Below are positions 46,396 to 56,525 of a stretch of DNA of 64,000 nucleotides, one piece after another. Source of the stretch: Owenia fusiformis (Eukaryota > Annelida > Polychaeta > Sabellida > Oweniidae); the NCBI GenBank assembly GCA_903813345.2, contig CAIIXF020000002.1, forward strand, positions 536,001 through 600,000. The letters are read 5' to 3'. The notes beneath the pieces are model-generated. The model made no database searches. It was not told the origin of the DNA and was given only the letters and a program-made list of their open reading frames with translations. Within the stretch, counting starts at the first letter, position 1, and each line of letters opens with the position of its first letter. A program made the translations under genes and the position numbers.

Positions 46396-48479
46396 CTTGT
46401 TGAAGGTCGGAAACGTTTCCATTCTTCCTGTACAAGTGTTTGTAGGCCCAGTAGGGGCAAGACTACAAAGCTTTTGGCCAAATTGGAAGTCAATAGTAAC
46501 AAATCATTTTGTACTCAATATTCTAAAGGAGGGCTACTTTCTTCCCTTCATAAAGACCCCAAGTCTTACAAGAGTTCCAATTTGGTCAGATTACACAAAC
46601 AATGTAAAAAGGGAAGCTATTTCCGACCTAATATCAAGACTATTGGCCAAAAGAGCCATAGTACAGGTCACAGAGCTAGAGTCTCCTGGGTTTTACAGTC
46701 GGGTATTCATCGTACCAAAAAATCATCAAACAGATTGGAGACTGATAACAGACTTATCCATCTTGAACACTTACCTTCACGTCCCAAAGTTCAAGATGGA
46801 TACTATCGAGGTCATAAAGAAACACATGAAACAAGGAATGTGGATGTGTTCCATCGACCTTGTAGATGCGTATTTGCATGAACCGATTGCAAAAACGCAT
46901 CACAAATTTCTACGTTTTGCTGTAGAAAACACAGTTTACCAGTGGAGATGTCTCCCGTTCGGGGTATCAGTAGCTCCTTTTCTGTTTACTCAGATAGTTT
47001 CAGTGTTGAAAGTTCTTCTTCACAAGCAAAATATACTGATTTTTCAATATCTCGACGATTGGCTCGTTCTCGCAGAATCCAAGGAGATCTGCTCAAGCCA
47101 CACACAGTTAGTTCTAGACCTACAAAGAAGTTAGGTTTTCTGGTAAACGAGAAGAAATCAAACTTAGTGCCAAGTCAAAATCTCGTTTATCTAGGACCAG
47201 GCTTCGATCTAAAACGAGGAGTTGTTCTTCCAACAATGAGTCGGAAAGACTTATTAAAACAGGAAATAGGGAATTTCCTGGCCAAACAGAAGCAAGAAGC
47301 TAAAGTTTGGCAAAGAATTCTAGGTCTTCTTGCTGCCACAGAGAGATCCGTTCCCCTGGGACGTCTCTTTATGAGAGAGATGCAATTCAATCTTCAGATT
47401 GGAATCAGTCTTGTCAGGATCAGTCAGTAGAGATCCAATGGTCTCAAAAGACACAACAAAATCTAATTTGGTGGACACAAGATCAGAATTTGGACAAGGG
47501 AACACCTTTAGAGTTGCTAGTTCCCCAGAGAAAACTGTTCACAGACAGTTCTCATTATGCATGGGGGGCTCACCTAGAAGGTCAAGAGACATCGGGGATA
47601 TGGACAAAAGGAGATTTAGATCTCCATATCAATCTAAAAGAATTGATGGCTATTCAAAAGAGTCTGGTGTTTTTCCAGCATCTTTAGATAGGCAAGGTAG
47701 TACAAGTAGCATCAGACAGTGTGACAGCTGTAGCCTACTTAAAAAACCAGGGAGGAACCCACTCTTATCAGATGTTTCTAGATGCAAAGAATATTCTAAT
47801 GTGGGCACACAAACATCAAATTCTTCTAATTGTCAGACATATCCCAGGTCATCTCAATGTAATTGCAGATTACCTATCGAGACAGCATCAGATAATTGCA
47901 ACAGAATGGTCTCTGAATCATCAGGTCTTTCAGGATCTTTGCAAGATCAGGAATCGACCTCTCATAGATCTTTTTGCAACGAGACACAACAACAAGATCC
48001 CAACTTTTGTGTCCCCAGTCCCAGACCCATTAGCATGGGACGTGGATGCAATGTCCATAAATTGGACAGGCCTGTGGAGCTATGCATTTCCACCAACAGC
48101 TTTGTTAACAAGAGTCCTACAAAAGTCCCAGACTCACAAGGAAGTGCAAATAATTCTAATAGCACCTTGTTGGCCCAAGCAAAGTTGGTTTCCAATGTTA
48201 CTGGATTGTCTGGTAGATCATCCGGTAAAACATCCAATGTTTCAGAATTTACTGAAACAACCTCACAGGATGATTTTCCACCAGAATGTTCAGGCTCTTC
48301 AGCTTCACGCCTGGAAAATATCCAGCAACGTCTCCGAGAGAAAGGCTTTTCGGAAGAAGTTGCAAAACGTATCTCGAAACCTCAGAGATCCTCTTCAGTT
48401 AGACTCTATGATTCAAAGTGGAAAGGATGGGTTGATTGGTGTAATACAAGGAAAATTAATCCACTCGAACCATCTGTGA
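46289..48479 (+). pseudogene. DIRS ORF2: reverse transcriptase, RNase H and methylase-like domain, decayed
   Basis: Overlaps ORF1 by about 107 bp. RT: D-W-R-L-I-T-D-L-S, L-P-F-G-V-S-V-A-P, then the catalytic Y-L-D-D-W-L (about 47048-47065). The frame shifts near 47130 and again near 47420. RNase H follows with L-F-T-D-S-S (about 47538) and an L-K-E-L stretch; an in-frame TAG lies at 47685. The 47721-48479 part has D-L-F-A-T-R and the A-P-C-W-P segment of the region usually called the Dam-like methylase domain in DIRS elements. No functional protein can be made. Confidence 0.82.
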
Positions 48480-48650
48480 TTAAAATAGCTGACTTCTTCA
48501 ATTGGTTATTTGAGTTCAAAGGTTTCCAACCGACTACCATTGCAGGATATAGAACTGCTTTTGCTAATACCTTTAAGCAATAAGATTGAGTAGACATTAG
48601 TGCTGATCCTATGTTAAAAAATCTCTTGTCTAATTTCAAACAAGAAAGAC
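48300..48650 (+). pseudogene. DIRS tyrosine recombinase, N-terminal part
   Basis: Contains the K-x-W-x-x-W-C region and the helical N-terminal DNA-binding domain (about 48380-48580). Two in-frame stops follow (TAA at about 48583 and TGA shortly after). The frame then runs up to the target site CAAGAA at 48651, where the Polinton-like element is inserted. The catalytic half is at 55254. Confidence 0.75.
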
Positions 48651-48656
48651 CAAGAA

Positions 48657-50870
48657 AGTAGTATACGGCGGGCCTTTCGACCCCCTACCGGCACCAGTAC
48701 TTACACTTACACCGGAAGTTACACTTACACCGGAAGTGACATCATAGGTCACGTGTTGAAAGTGACGTCATAGGTCACGTGTTCCTTACACTTACACCTG
48801 GTGACATAACTGGCTCAAAGGTTACTGATAATTGATAAGAGAGTGGTTAAGTGATGATAAGCTATCTGTCTACTTCATGGATGTTTCATTGTTATAGGTC
48901 AAAGGTTGATAACAAACTGATAAAACAGTGAAAAAGATAACTGCACAACAATTTCGACCAATCACATGGCTGTAATATATCAATTTGACCAATTATATTT
49001 GACACATACTTCATAGGTTGTATAAGCTGTAGAACCATCATGCCACTTTATATCACTGGTCAAAGGTTACTGATAATTGGTGCAAGATCAAGGGTTTCTG
49101 ATAACTGATAAGATATTCAAACAAACACTGTTAAGGTAGTTTCCACTTCCACCGGAAGTGACGTCATAGATCACGTGGTAAGATGATGCACCGGAAGTGG
49201 AAGTGACGTCATAGGTCACATGGTTACTGATATAAGGTATGAGGTTCCATATCCATCCGCCAAAAGGTATATTCCCTATATAGTCCATTTAAAAACTCGT
49301 GGTATTGTTCTAAATAACGCCATAGTTGGCTTCTAGGGTACCTAGTATGCCACTATTTGGTATCAAAATAAAGAGGAGGAGTTCAACTTTCATTTGAATT
49401 ACGAAAATAGCGATGTAGGTCAAAAATAGTTCCGGCGTGAGCATGTTTACTACGCGTTTGCCCATCATATCAGAATTGAGGAAGTGGTAGCAAACGCGAG
49501 TCACAATAAATGGACGCTGATATCTCAAAAAGTAACCTGACTCCCTATAATTTGATGTAGATCAATCGAACCCCTATATGAACAGGTACATTTTGATATA
49601 TAACACTATGGGGGGTAAGCGTTTTATAGTTGGTCACGAACGCCATATGTGCAAAGTATTGTTATGAATTTTCGAATTTGGTGTTGGATTACGGTACTCA
49701 TACCTTAACTGGTCAAAGGTTTCTGATAATTGATAAGAGAGAGATAATAAACTGATAAGACCATGAAAAAGATAACTACCATGGTTTCTGATATAACTGG
49801 TCAAAGGTTACTGATAATTGATAAGAGAGAGCTCAATTGATAAGATAATCAAACATTCACTGTTAAGGTAACCTGGTGACTATGTGATAAGTTATCTTGT
49901 TTACTTCATGGATGATCGTCAAAGGTCACATATACGTCATAGGTCACATGTTCCATGTTCCACGGGAAGTGACGTCATAGGTCACGTGTTCGACTTCCAC
50001 CGGAAGTGACGTCATAGGTCACATGTTTACATGGTGTACTGGGAGGGATAGAACTGGTGAAAGGTTACTGATAACTGATAAGAGAGAGCTCAATTGATAA
50101 GATAATCAAACAAACACTTTTAAGGTAACCCGGTGACTATGTGATAAACTATCTTGTCTACTTCATGGATGTTTCATGGTTATAGGTCAAAGTTTGATAA
50201 CAAACTGATAAAACAGTAAAAAAGATAACTGCAGAAACATTTCAACCAATCAGGTTTTGACTTGCAGAATCATTTTAACCAATCAGGGCACAGTATGTTT
50301 GGATTATTTTAACCAATTATGTTTAGAGTTTCAGAATAATTTTAACCAATCGGGTTGCGGTATATTCTCATCCAATCAGATAAAAGAAAATCACTCAATA
50401 GAGGAGAATTTCTGCACAATTTAACAAGTTCAGACAGGTATTGAATATTTATAACCAAAAAGTCTCATCAGTTATTTTAGAATATATTTAAATTGTCAAG
50501 TTGATCAATTTGTGCTAATTTTTTCTCCAAACGATTCTTACTCCTGAGTCATTTTAGAATATTTTTCCAATCTTCACGCTTGAGTGACTTTCGCTTATTT
50601 CTTGAGTTTGAGGTATTTAATCACCAAATGGACACTGTATTCTTACTCCCGATACATTTAAGAACATTTTTACAATCTTCACGCTAGAGTGATTTCTGGA
50701 GTTTGAGGCATTCTTTCACCAAACGATCACTTGATTCTTACTCCTAAGTCATTTAAGAGACCGCCACCGCCACCGCCGTCGCCACCGCCGCCGCCGCCAC
50801 CGCCACCACCACCGCCGCCACCACCGCCACCTCCACCACCACCGCCACCGCCGCCACCACCGCCGCCACC
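48657..50870. repeat. left terminal inverted repeat (about 2.2 kb)
   Basis: Collinear with 53040-55253 without any length change out to the CCG/CCA tract: paired positions always sum to 103910 (checked at five places). It contains five perfect TGACGTCA sites, CACGTG sites, repeated GGTCAAAGGTTACTGATAA-type blocks and a row of CCAATCA/ATTGG boxes (50240-50390). Its inner edge is a GC-rich (CCGCCA)n tract in otherwise AT-rich DNA. Small identical frames in both arms have no recognised domains. Confidence 0.9.
48720..50020. promoter_or_regulatory. array of ETS-CRE-E-box modules in the left repeat
   Basis: The module ACCGGAAGTGACGTCA, then TAGGTCACGTG, recurs in clusters near 48730-48785, 49150-49215 and 49965-50020. 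Perfect TGACGTCA octamers lie at 48763, 49159, 49204, 49970 and 50008. CACGTG lies at 48750, 48778, 49072-type variants and 49983. Each word is a known animal transcription-factor site (ETS, CREB/ATF, USF/Myc). Function is inferred from the density. Confidence 0.6.
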
Positions 50871-50905
50871 GCCGCCGCCACCACCACCGCCTATTAATCA
50901 TTTGA

Positions 50906-50913
50906 TATAAAAG
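50906..50913 (+). promoter_or_regulatory. TATA box of the ATPase gene
   Basis: TATAAAAG just inside the left repeat. An initiator-like TTCAGTG lies about 30 bp downstream (about 50937) and the ATG at 50966 follows, which is ordinary RNA polymerase II spacing. Confidence 0.6.
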
Positions 50914-50965
50914 TGAAAAGCAGACTTGATTCATTCATTCAGTGCAACCTCATCTACGTGGCAAC

Positions 50966-52399
50966 ATGGATTACATTTGCTCTGTGTGTTCTGGTACATT
51001 TGCCAGGAAGGATAGTCTTCTGAGACATATGAAAAACATGCACAAAAAAGATGAGACTAATTTTGATCTTGACTCACCTATACAGTTCAGGCATCCCTTT
51101 ACTAAAATTGTCGCAGGTCCTACTGGATGTGGAAAGACAACCTATGTTGTCAACCTTATTGATAGAGCTGAACAATTTATCAAACCACGGCCACAAAGGA
51201 TAGTATGGTTCTTCAAACAATGGCAGCCTTTGTATGCAGAAATAAAGAGAAAACAGCCTCATATCGAGTTTGTTATGGGTCTTTGCGATGACTTGATGAA
51301 CCCCGATTACTTCGATGAGAATGTGACCAATTTGGTTGTGATAGATGACCTAATGGCTGACTTAAGCAAGGCAGTTACATTGCTATACACAGCTGGTTCT
51401 CATCACAAAAATATATCCATTATCACGCTACAACAAAATATTTTCCCACCCAATGGAGAAAGCAGGACAATGAGCTTAAACAGCCATTACTTGGTATTAT
51501 TCAAGAACCCGAGGGATCAAAGACAGATAAGTGTTTTGGCATCTCAAATGTATCCTGGAAAGACATATACTTTGCTTGACATTTACAGACAAGCTACGGA
51601 AAATCCATTTGGTTACTTAGTGGTGGATCTGAAGCAAGAAACTGAAGATGGTTCGAGGCTGAAGCCTAATGCATTGCAGCAAGTTGCAGAAAGTGATCCA
51701 TATACATCATTTCAACCTTTTTATAACACGGCAGGAAGGTCCACTGCTCAACAAAGGCAAGATATGACGGAATTCCGACCAAATACCATTGTTCAACCAA
51801 GTCAGATGGTGGCTACGTATCCAGGTCCAATGGATGATGTTACTCTAAGAAACCCCTCCATTTTGCATCTCCCCCATTGTAAAGACTGTGGCACAGTGTT
51901 GATTACCACAAAACATACAGACATACATCAAAAATATTGCCAATATGGAGATACTGATAAGAATAAACCCCATGCTGAAGATTTGAAGGAAAATTATACA
52001 TTTTCTACTCTGAAGCAGAATGTGTTGGATGGATTGAAAAAAGAAGCTGACATTTTATATGAAAAATACACTAACAAGGGATTACCGGAGAAAGAAATCA
52101 CTCAAAAGCTTAAAGCAAAACTTTATCCCAAAGCAAAATCTGAGTTTTTAAATGATTATGGTGAAATTCTGAGGTTATTCATTGAAGTCAAAGATGCTGA
52201 TTTACATCGAGAAATTGTAGAAGAAATTGAATTCTTAGTTGATCAAGACATATCTCTGTCGAGAGCCATCAGAAAAACATTGGCCAAATATTCTTATATC
52301 GCTGATGAAATGTTTAACGATGAAGAGTCTATTGACGGAAGTGATTTCGAAGATGCAGATACATCTAGTGAGATGGAAGAAGAAGACGAACGTAGTTAG
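50966..52399 (+). CDS. C2H2 zinc finger fused to an A32/FtsK-type packaging ATPase (Polinton-like), 477 aa
   Basis: The first ATG (50966) starts right before a C2H2 finger (C5, C8, H21, H26). The ATPase follows: Walker A G-P-T-G-C-G-K-T at 51-58, Walker B L-V-V-I-D-D at 123-128, and the G-S-H-H-x-N-I-S...Q-N-I-F block at 144-160. Next come S-L-N-S-H-Y and F-K-N-P-R-D near 170-184, which are characteristic of Polinton/adintovirus genome-packaging ATPases. A Cys/His cluster lies near 305-330. The C-terminal third is predicted helical and ends in an acidic tail. The family pumps DNA into capsids; here the capsid must come from elsewhere. The frame is intact. Confidence 0.88.
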   Translation: MDYICSVCSGTFARKDSLLRHMKNMHKKDETNFDLDSPIQFRHPFTKIVAGPTGCGKTTYVVNLIDRAEQFIKPRPQRIVWFFKQWQPLYAEIKRKQPHIEFVMGLCDDLMNPDYFDENVTNLVVIDDLMADLSKAVTLLYTAGSHHKNISIITLQQNIFPPNGESRTMSLNSHYLVLFKNPRDQRQISVLASQMYPGKTYTLLDIYRQATENPFGYLVVDLKQETEDGSRLKPNALQQVAESDPYTSFQPFYNTAGRSTAQQRQDMTEFRPNTIVQPSQMVATYPGPMDDVTLRNPSILHLPHCKDCGTVLITTKHTDIHQKYCQYGDTDKNKPHAEDLKENYTFSTLKQNVLDGLKKEADILYEKYTNKGLPEKEITQKLKAKLYPKAKSEFLNDYGEILRLFIEVKDADLHREIVEEIEFLVDQDISLSRAIRKTLAKYSYIADEMFNDEESIDGSDFEDADTSSEMEEEDERS

Positions 52400-52424
52400 A
52401 TTTCATGAATGAATGTTTGATGAG

Positions 52425-52433
52425 TATATAAAG
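52425..52433 (+). promoter_or_regulatory. TATA box of the 131-aa gene
   Basis: TATATAAAG, 25 bp after the ATPase stop codon. An initiator-like GCATCAG lies about 30 bp further on. The second gene therefore has its own promoter and need not be read from the ATPase transcript. Confidence 0.6.
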
Positions 52434-52485
52434 GGAAACCTTGGACATAAGCATCAGATGTTTGATAGAAAAGGAAGAAGCAACA

Positions 52486-52881
52486 ATGCCTAAGATAGTG
52501 CCTTATGTGGACAACCCAGAAGTGTGGAAGAAGTTTATACGGGCCCAAGTAGAAGGCCGAGTCATCGAACATGCTGGATATGGTAAACGAGGAAAACTCA
52601 AGTGGGTACCAGTGTCATCAGTCCGTGAACCGATTGTTCAACACGTCAGTCCCACTGAAGCTGTTTATCAGAGAGCCAAGGCAGAAATTGACAAGCAGCA
52701 GAAAGAAATGGGTGAACGGGATAGGCCACCCAAGAGAGTTTGCAGACAAATGAGTGACAATGATTCCTTTGACCACACCTCCAATGGAAATGTGATGAAT
52801 AGACTTTTTAAAAAACCTAAGAAAAAGAGGGATGTTATGGTGTATTCTGGCCCTCCTGGAAAACGTCAACACAGACAGTAA
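52486..52881 (+). CDS. small basic protein of unknown function (131 aa)
   Basis: Starts at the ATG at 52486; a short out-of-frame ATG lies upstream at about 52458. The first half is mixed, with an aromatic-rich start (V-P-Y-V and W-K-K-F). The middle is a charged helix, and the end is strongly basic with K-K-P-K-K-K-R, a likely nuclear localisation or DNA-binding tail. I do not recognise a family. Size and charge would suit a DNA-condensing core protein or a capsid cement/scaffold, but that is a guess from context. Confidence 0.65.
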   Translation: MPKIVPYVDNPEVWKKFIRAQVEGRVIEHAGYGKRGKLKWVPVSSVREPIVQHVSPTEAVYQRAKAEIDKQQKEMGERDRPPKRVCRQMSDNDSFDHTSNGNVMNRLFKKPKKKRDVMVYSGPPGKRQHRQ

Positions 52882-52935
52882 ATCCATCATCCACGGGACT
52901 ATGAAATAATTTGTATAAATGAAAATATGTATATT

Positions 52936-52941
52936 AATAAA
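52936..52941 (+). promoter_or_regulatory. poly(A) signal AATAAA of the Polinton-like element
   Basis: AATAAA 55 bp after the stop of the second gene. None is seen between the two genes, so both transcripts could end here. Confidence 0.55.
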
Positions 52942-53039
52942 CTACTATAGCACTAAATTTTTATTTGTTGTTGGGGTTGTTGTTGTCGTAGTTGTGGCAC
53001 TGGGGCGGCGGCGGTGGTGGCGGCGGTGGTGGCGGCGGT

Positions 53040-55253
53040 GGTGGCGGCGGTGGTGGCGGCGGTGGCGGTGGTGGTGGAGGTGGCGGTGGTGGCGGCGGTG
53101 GTGGTGGCGGTGGCGGCGGCGGCGGTGGCGACGGCGGTGGCGGTGGCGGTCTCTTAAATGACTTAGGAGTAAGAATCAAGTGATCGTTTGGTGAAAGAAT
53201 GCCTCAAACTCCAGAAATCACTCTAGCGTGAAGATTGTAAAAATGTTCTTAAATGTATCGGGAGTAAGAATACAGTGTCCATTTGGTGATTAAATACCTC
53301 AAACTCAAGAAATAAGCGAAAGTCACTCAAGCGTGAAGATTGGAAAAATATTCTAAAATGACTCAGGAGTAAGAATCGTTTGGAGAAAAAATTAGCACAA
53401 ATTGATCAACTTGACAATTTAAATATATTCTAAAATAACTGATGAGACTTTTTGGTTATAAATATTCAATACCTGTCTGAACTTGTTAAATTGTGCAGAA
53501 ATTCTCCTCTATTGAGTGATTTTCTTTTATCTGATTGGATGAGAATATACCGCAACCCGATTGGTTAAAATTATTCTGAAACTCTAAACATAATTGGTTA
53601 AAATAATCCAAACATACTGTGCCCTGATTGGTTAAAATGATTCTGCAAGTCAAAACCTGATTGGTTGAAATGTTTCTGCAGTTATCTTTTTTACTGTTTT
53701 ATCAGTTTGTTATCAAACTTTGACCTATAACCATGAAACATCCATGAAGTAGACAAGATAGTTTATCACATAGTCACCGGGTTACCTTAAAAGTGTTTGT
53801 TTGATTATCTTATCAATTGAGCTCTCTCTTATCAGTTATCAGTAACCTTTCACCAGTTCTATCCCTCCCAGTACACCATGTAAACATGTGACCTATGACG
53901 TCACTTCCGGTGGAAGTCGAACACGTGACCTATGACGTCACTTCCCGTGGAACATGGAACATGTGACCTATGACGTATATGTGACCTTTGACGATCATCC
54001 ATGAAGTAAACAAGATAACTTATCACATAGTCACCAGGTTACCTTAACAGTGAATGTTTGATTATCTTATCAATTGAGCTCTCTCTTATCAATTATCAGT
54101 AACCTTTGACCAGTTATATCAGAAACCATGGTAGTTATCTTTTTCATGGTCTTATCAGTTTATTATCTCTCTCTTATCAATTATCAGAAACCTTTGACCA
54201 GTTAAGGTATGAGTACCGTAATCCAACACCAAATTCGAAAATTCATAACAATACTTTGCACATATGGCGTTCGTGACCAACTATAAAACGCTTACCCCCC
54301 ATAGTGTTATATATCAAAATGTACCTGTTCATATAGGGGTTCGATTGATCTACATCAAATTATAGGGAGTCAGGTTACTTTTTGAGATATCAGCGTCCAT
54401 TTATTGTGACTCGCGTTTGCTACCACTTCCTCAATTCTGATATGATGGGCAAACGCGTAGTAAACATGCTCACGCCGGAACTATTTTTGACCTACATCGC
54501 TATTTTCGTAATTCAAATGAAAGTTGAACTCCTCCTCTTTATTTTGATACCAAATAGTGGCATACTAGGTACCCTAGAAGCCAACTATGGCGTTATTTAG
54601 AACAATACCACGAGTTTTTAAATGGACTATATAGGGAATATACCTTTTGGCGGATGGATATGGAACCTCATACCTTATATCAGTAACCATGTGACCTATG
54701 ACGTCACTTCCACTTCCGGTGCATCATCTTACCACGTGATCTATGACGTCACTTCCGGTGGAAGTGGAAACTACCTTAACAGTGTTTGTTTGAATATCTT
54801 ATCAGTTATCAGAAACCCTTGATCTTGCACCAATTATCAGTAACCTTTGACCAGTGATATAAAGTGGCATGATGGTTCTACAGCTTATACAACCTATGAA
54901 GTATGTGTCAAATATAATTGGTCAAATTGATATATTACAGCCATGTGATTGGTCGAAATTGTTGTGCAGTTATCTTTTTCACTGTTTTATCAGTTTGTTA
55001 TCAACCTTTGACCTATAACAATGAAACATCCATGAAGTAGACAGATAGCTTATCATCACTTAACCACTCTCTTATCAATTATCAGTAACCTTTGAGCCAG
55101 TTATGTCACCAGGTGTAAGTGTAAGGAACACGTGACCTATGACGTCACTTCCAACACGTGACCTATGATGTCACTTCCGGTGTAAGTGTAACTTCCGGTG
55201 TAAGTGTAAGTACCGGTGCCGGTAGGGGGTCGAAAGGCCCGCCGTATACTACT
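53040..55253. repeat. right terminal inverted repeat (about 2.2 kb)
   Basis: Mirror of 48657-50870, with the same CRE/E-box/ETS and CCAAT motif arrays. The small frames in the two arms translate identically (66 and 72 codons). The arms diverge only within the GC-rich tract at the inner edge (52990-53040). Confidence 0.9.
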
Positions 55254-55948
55254 CAAGAAATTTGTCTGAGTTTCCTCAGTGGGATTTGAACATGGTTCTT
55301 CAGGGACTTATGAGACCTCCCTTTGAACCAATTGAATTAGTAGACATTAAATTTGTCACTTGGAAGTCACTGTTTTTGTTAACACTTGCTTCTGCTGCCA
55401 GGAGAAGTGAGATTCATGCCTTAGCTGTTGATAAGGTTTCACATACTCTAGACTGGCAAAAAGTGTATTTGGGTTTCAGTAGTGATTTTGTTCCAAAGAC
55501 CTTTCTGAGAACCAAGAATATCGATCTCCTGAAAGATATAGAGATCAGTGCATTGTTAAACCCTGATTGCGCGGATGAACGTCTTCTTTGCCCCGTCAGG
55601 GCTCTGAAAGTTTATATGAGAAGAACCAAAGCTATCCGTTCCTCTCAGAAGTTACTTTTCATTGCATACAAGAAGAACTTTCAGAGAGACATCCACGTAA
55701 ATACTATCAGTTCTTGGCTTAAACAATGTATTGTGAGAGCGCTGAAAGCAGTACCAGAAGATGTAGCTAGATTGGGAAAGATCAACATACATCAATTGAG
55801 AGCAGTAGCTACTTCTGTGGCTTTTCATGCCCATGCTTCTGTGGAGGACATTTTAAATGCAGGCAGATGGTCCAGCTTTAACACCTTCACAAACTTTTAT
55901 CTTAAGGACTATACAAGAAAGAATTCTATTATGTTATATTTCGAATAA
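55254..55948 (+). pseudogene. DIRS tyrosine recombinase, catalytic part
   Basis: Resumes after the duplicated CAAGAA. The catalytic Arg lies in A-A-R-R-S-E-I-H, then H-Q-L-R-A, the second H/W position in A-G-R-W, and the nucleophilic Tyr in F-Y-L-K-D-Y (about 55912). The frame is open, but its end is replaced by the gypsy LTR from about 55922. The recombinase would integrate the circular DIRS intermediate. Confidence 0.85.
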
Positions 55949-56073
55949 CACTAAGAGATATATTGGCTGACTTTGTCCAGTTTATTTCAATATGGCGTAA
56001 GCCCCGATCATGACGTAATACAAAATAATTATGGCTTGCCAGCCCAACAATACAATCAGACAATTACATGACA
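55922..56073 (-). repeat. gypsy 3' LTR
   Basis: Identical to 61074-61225 except for the outermost two bases. It ends TGACA at 56073, next to the polypurine tract. Confidence 0.85.
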
Positions 56074-56095
56074 TCTCCCTTTTTTCTTTTTGAAG
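56074..56095 (-). other. polypurine tract
   Basis: On - this is an uninterrupted run of A and G ending GGGAGA directly before the LTR's TG. It is the primer for plus-strand DNA synthesis. Confidence 0.75.
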
Positions 56096-56525
56096 TATTT
56101 TATGAGTCTATGTTTAAATTTTCAAAAGTGTCTACAATTTTGAGAGTCTTCATCTGTAGATATATATAGCAGGGTATAAAGTCAATATTCACTGCTTATG
56201 AGTCCATGTCTCGAACCTGTATTCACCCTGTGCACTTATCATGTTGAATACGGTAGTAGAAAATACTGTATGCTGATTTTGTTTTCTTATACACATCTCT
56301 AACAAAAGGTTGTCTTACATATAATCAATACAAATGTTTAAAATAAAACATGCATTATAAAACGTAATCCACACCAATCTGTGTTGTTTGAACATTTTAT
56401 ACAGATCATTATCTAAACAAACTGTTAACTATGTGTACATTATTATGAGCTTTAGTCATTTAATGTCTGAATGTACACTACTGTCTTTTGAATCTTGACA
56501 GTCTATATGCATGAAAAGTATTATT

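Larger units (their letters stand above)
48657..55253. mobile_element. minimal Polinton-like element, 6,597 bp
   Basis: The ends are AGTAGTATACGGCGG and its complement, i.e. AG...CT. The element is flanked by a direct 6-bp CAAGAA (48651-48656 and 55254-55259). Both traits are those of Polintons/Mavericks. Two inverted repeats of about 2.2 kb surround a core of about 2.2 kb with only two genes. No protein-primed DNA polymerase, retroviral-type integrase, capsid protein or Ulp1-like protease is present, although the core is uninterrupted. The DIRS recombinase frame reads through the target site once the element is ignored. It must depend on helper functions. Confidence 0.85.

Noticed and set aside
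46254-48639. Long alternative frames in the DIRS pol region (for example 47399-48583 before about 48300)
   Set aside because: Ser/Arg-rich shadows of RT/RNase H in another frame; only their 3' end is the true recombinase frame.
49088-49528. Small identical frames in both Polinton-like repeats (66 and 72 codons)
   Set aside because: They overlap promoter-like repeats, lack recognised motifs, and are identical only because the arms are identical.
50749-50934. Trp/Arg-rich, poly-Pro and poly-Gly frames at 50749-50934 and 52919-53183
   Set aside because: They are translations of the (CCG/CCA)n tract at the inner edges of the Polinton-like repeats, open in several frames and without start context.
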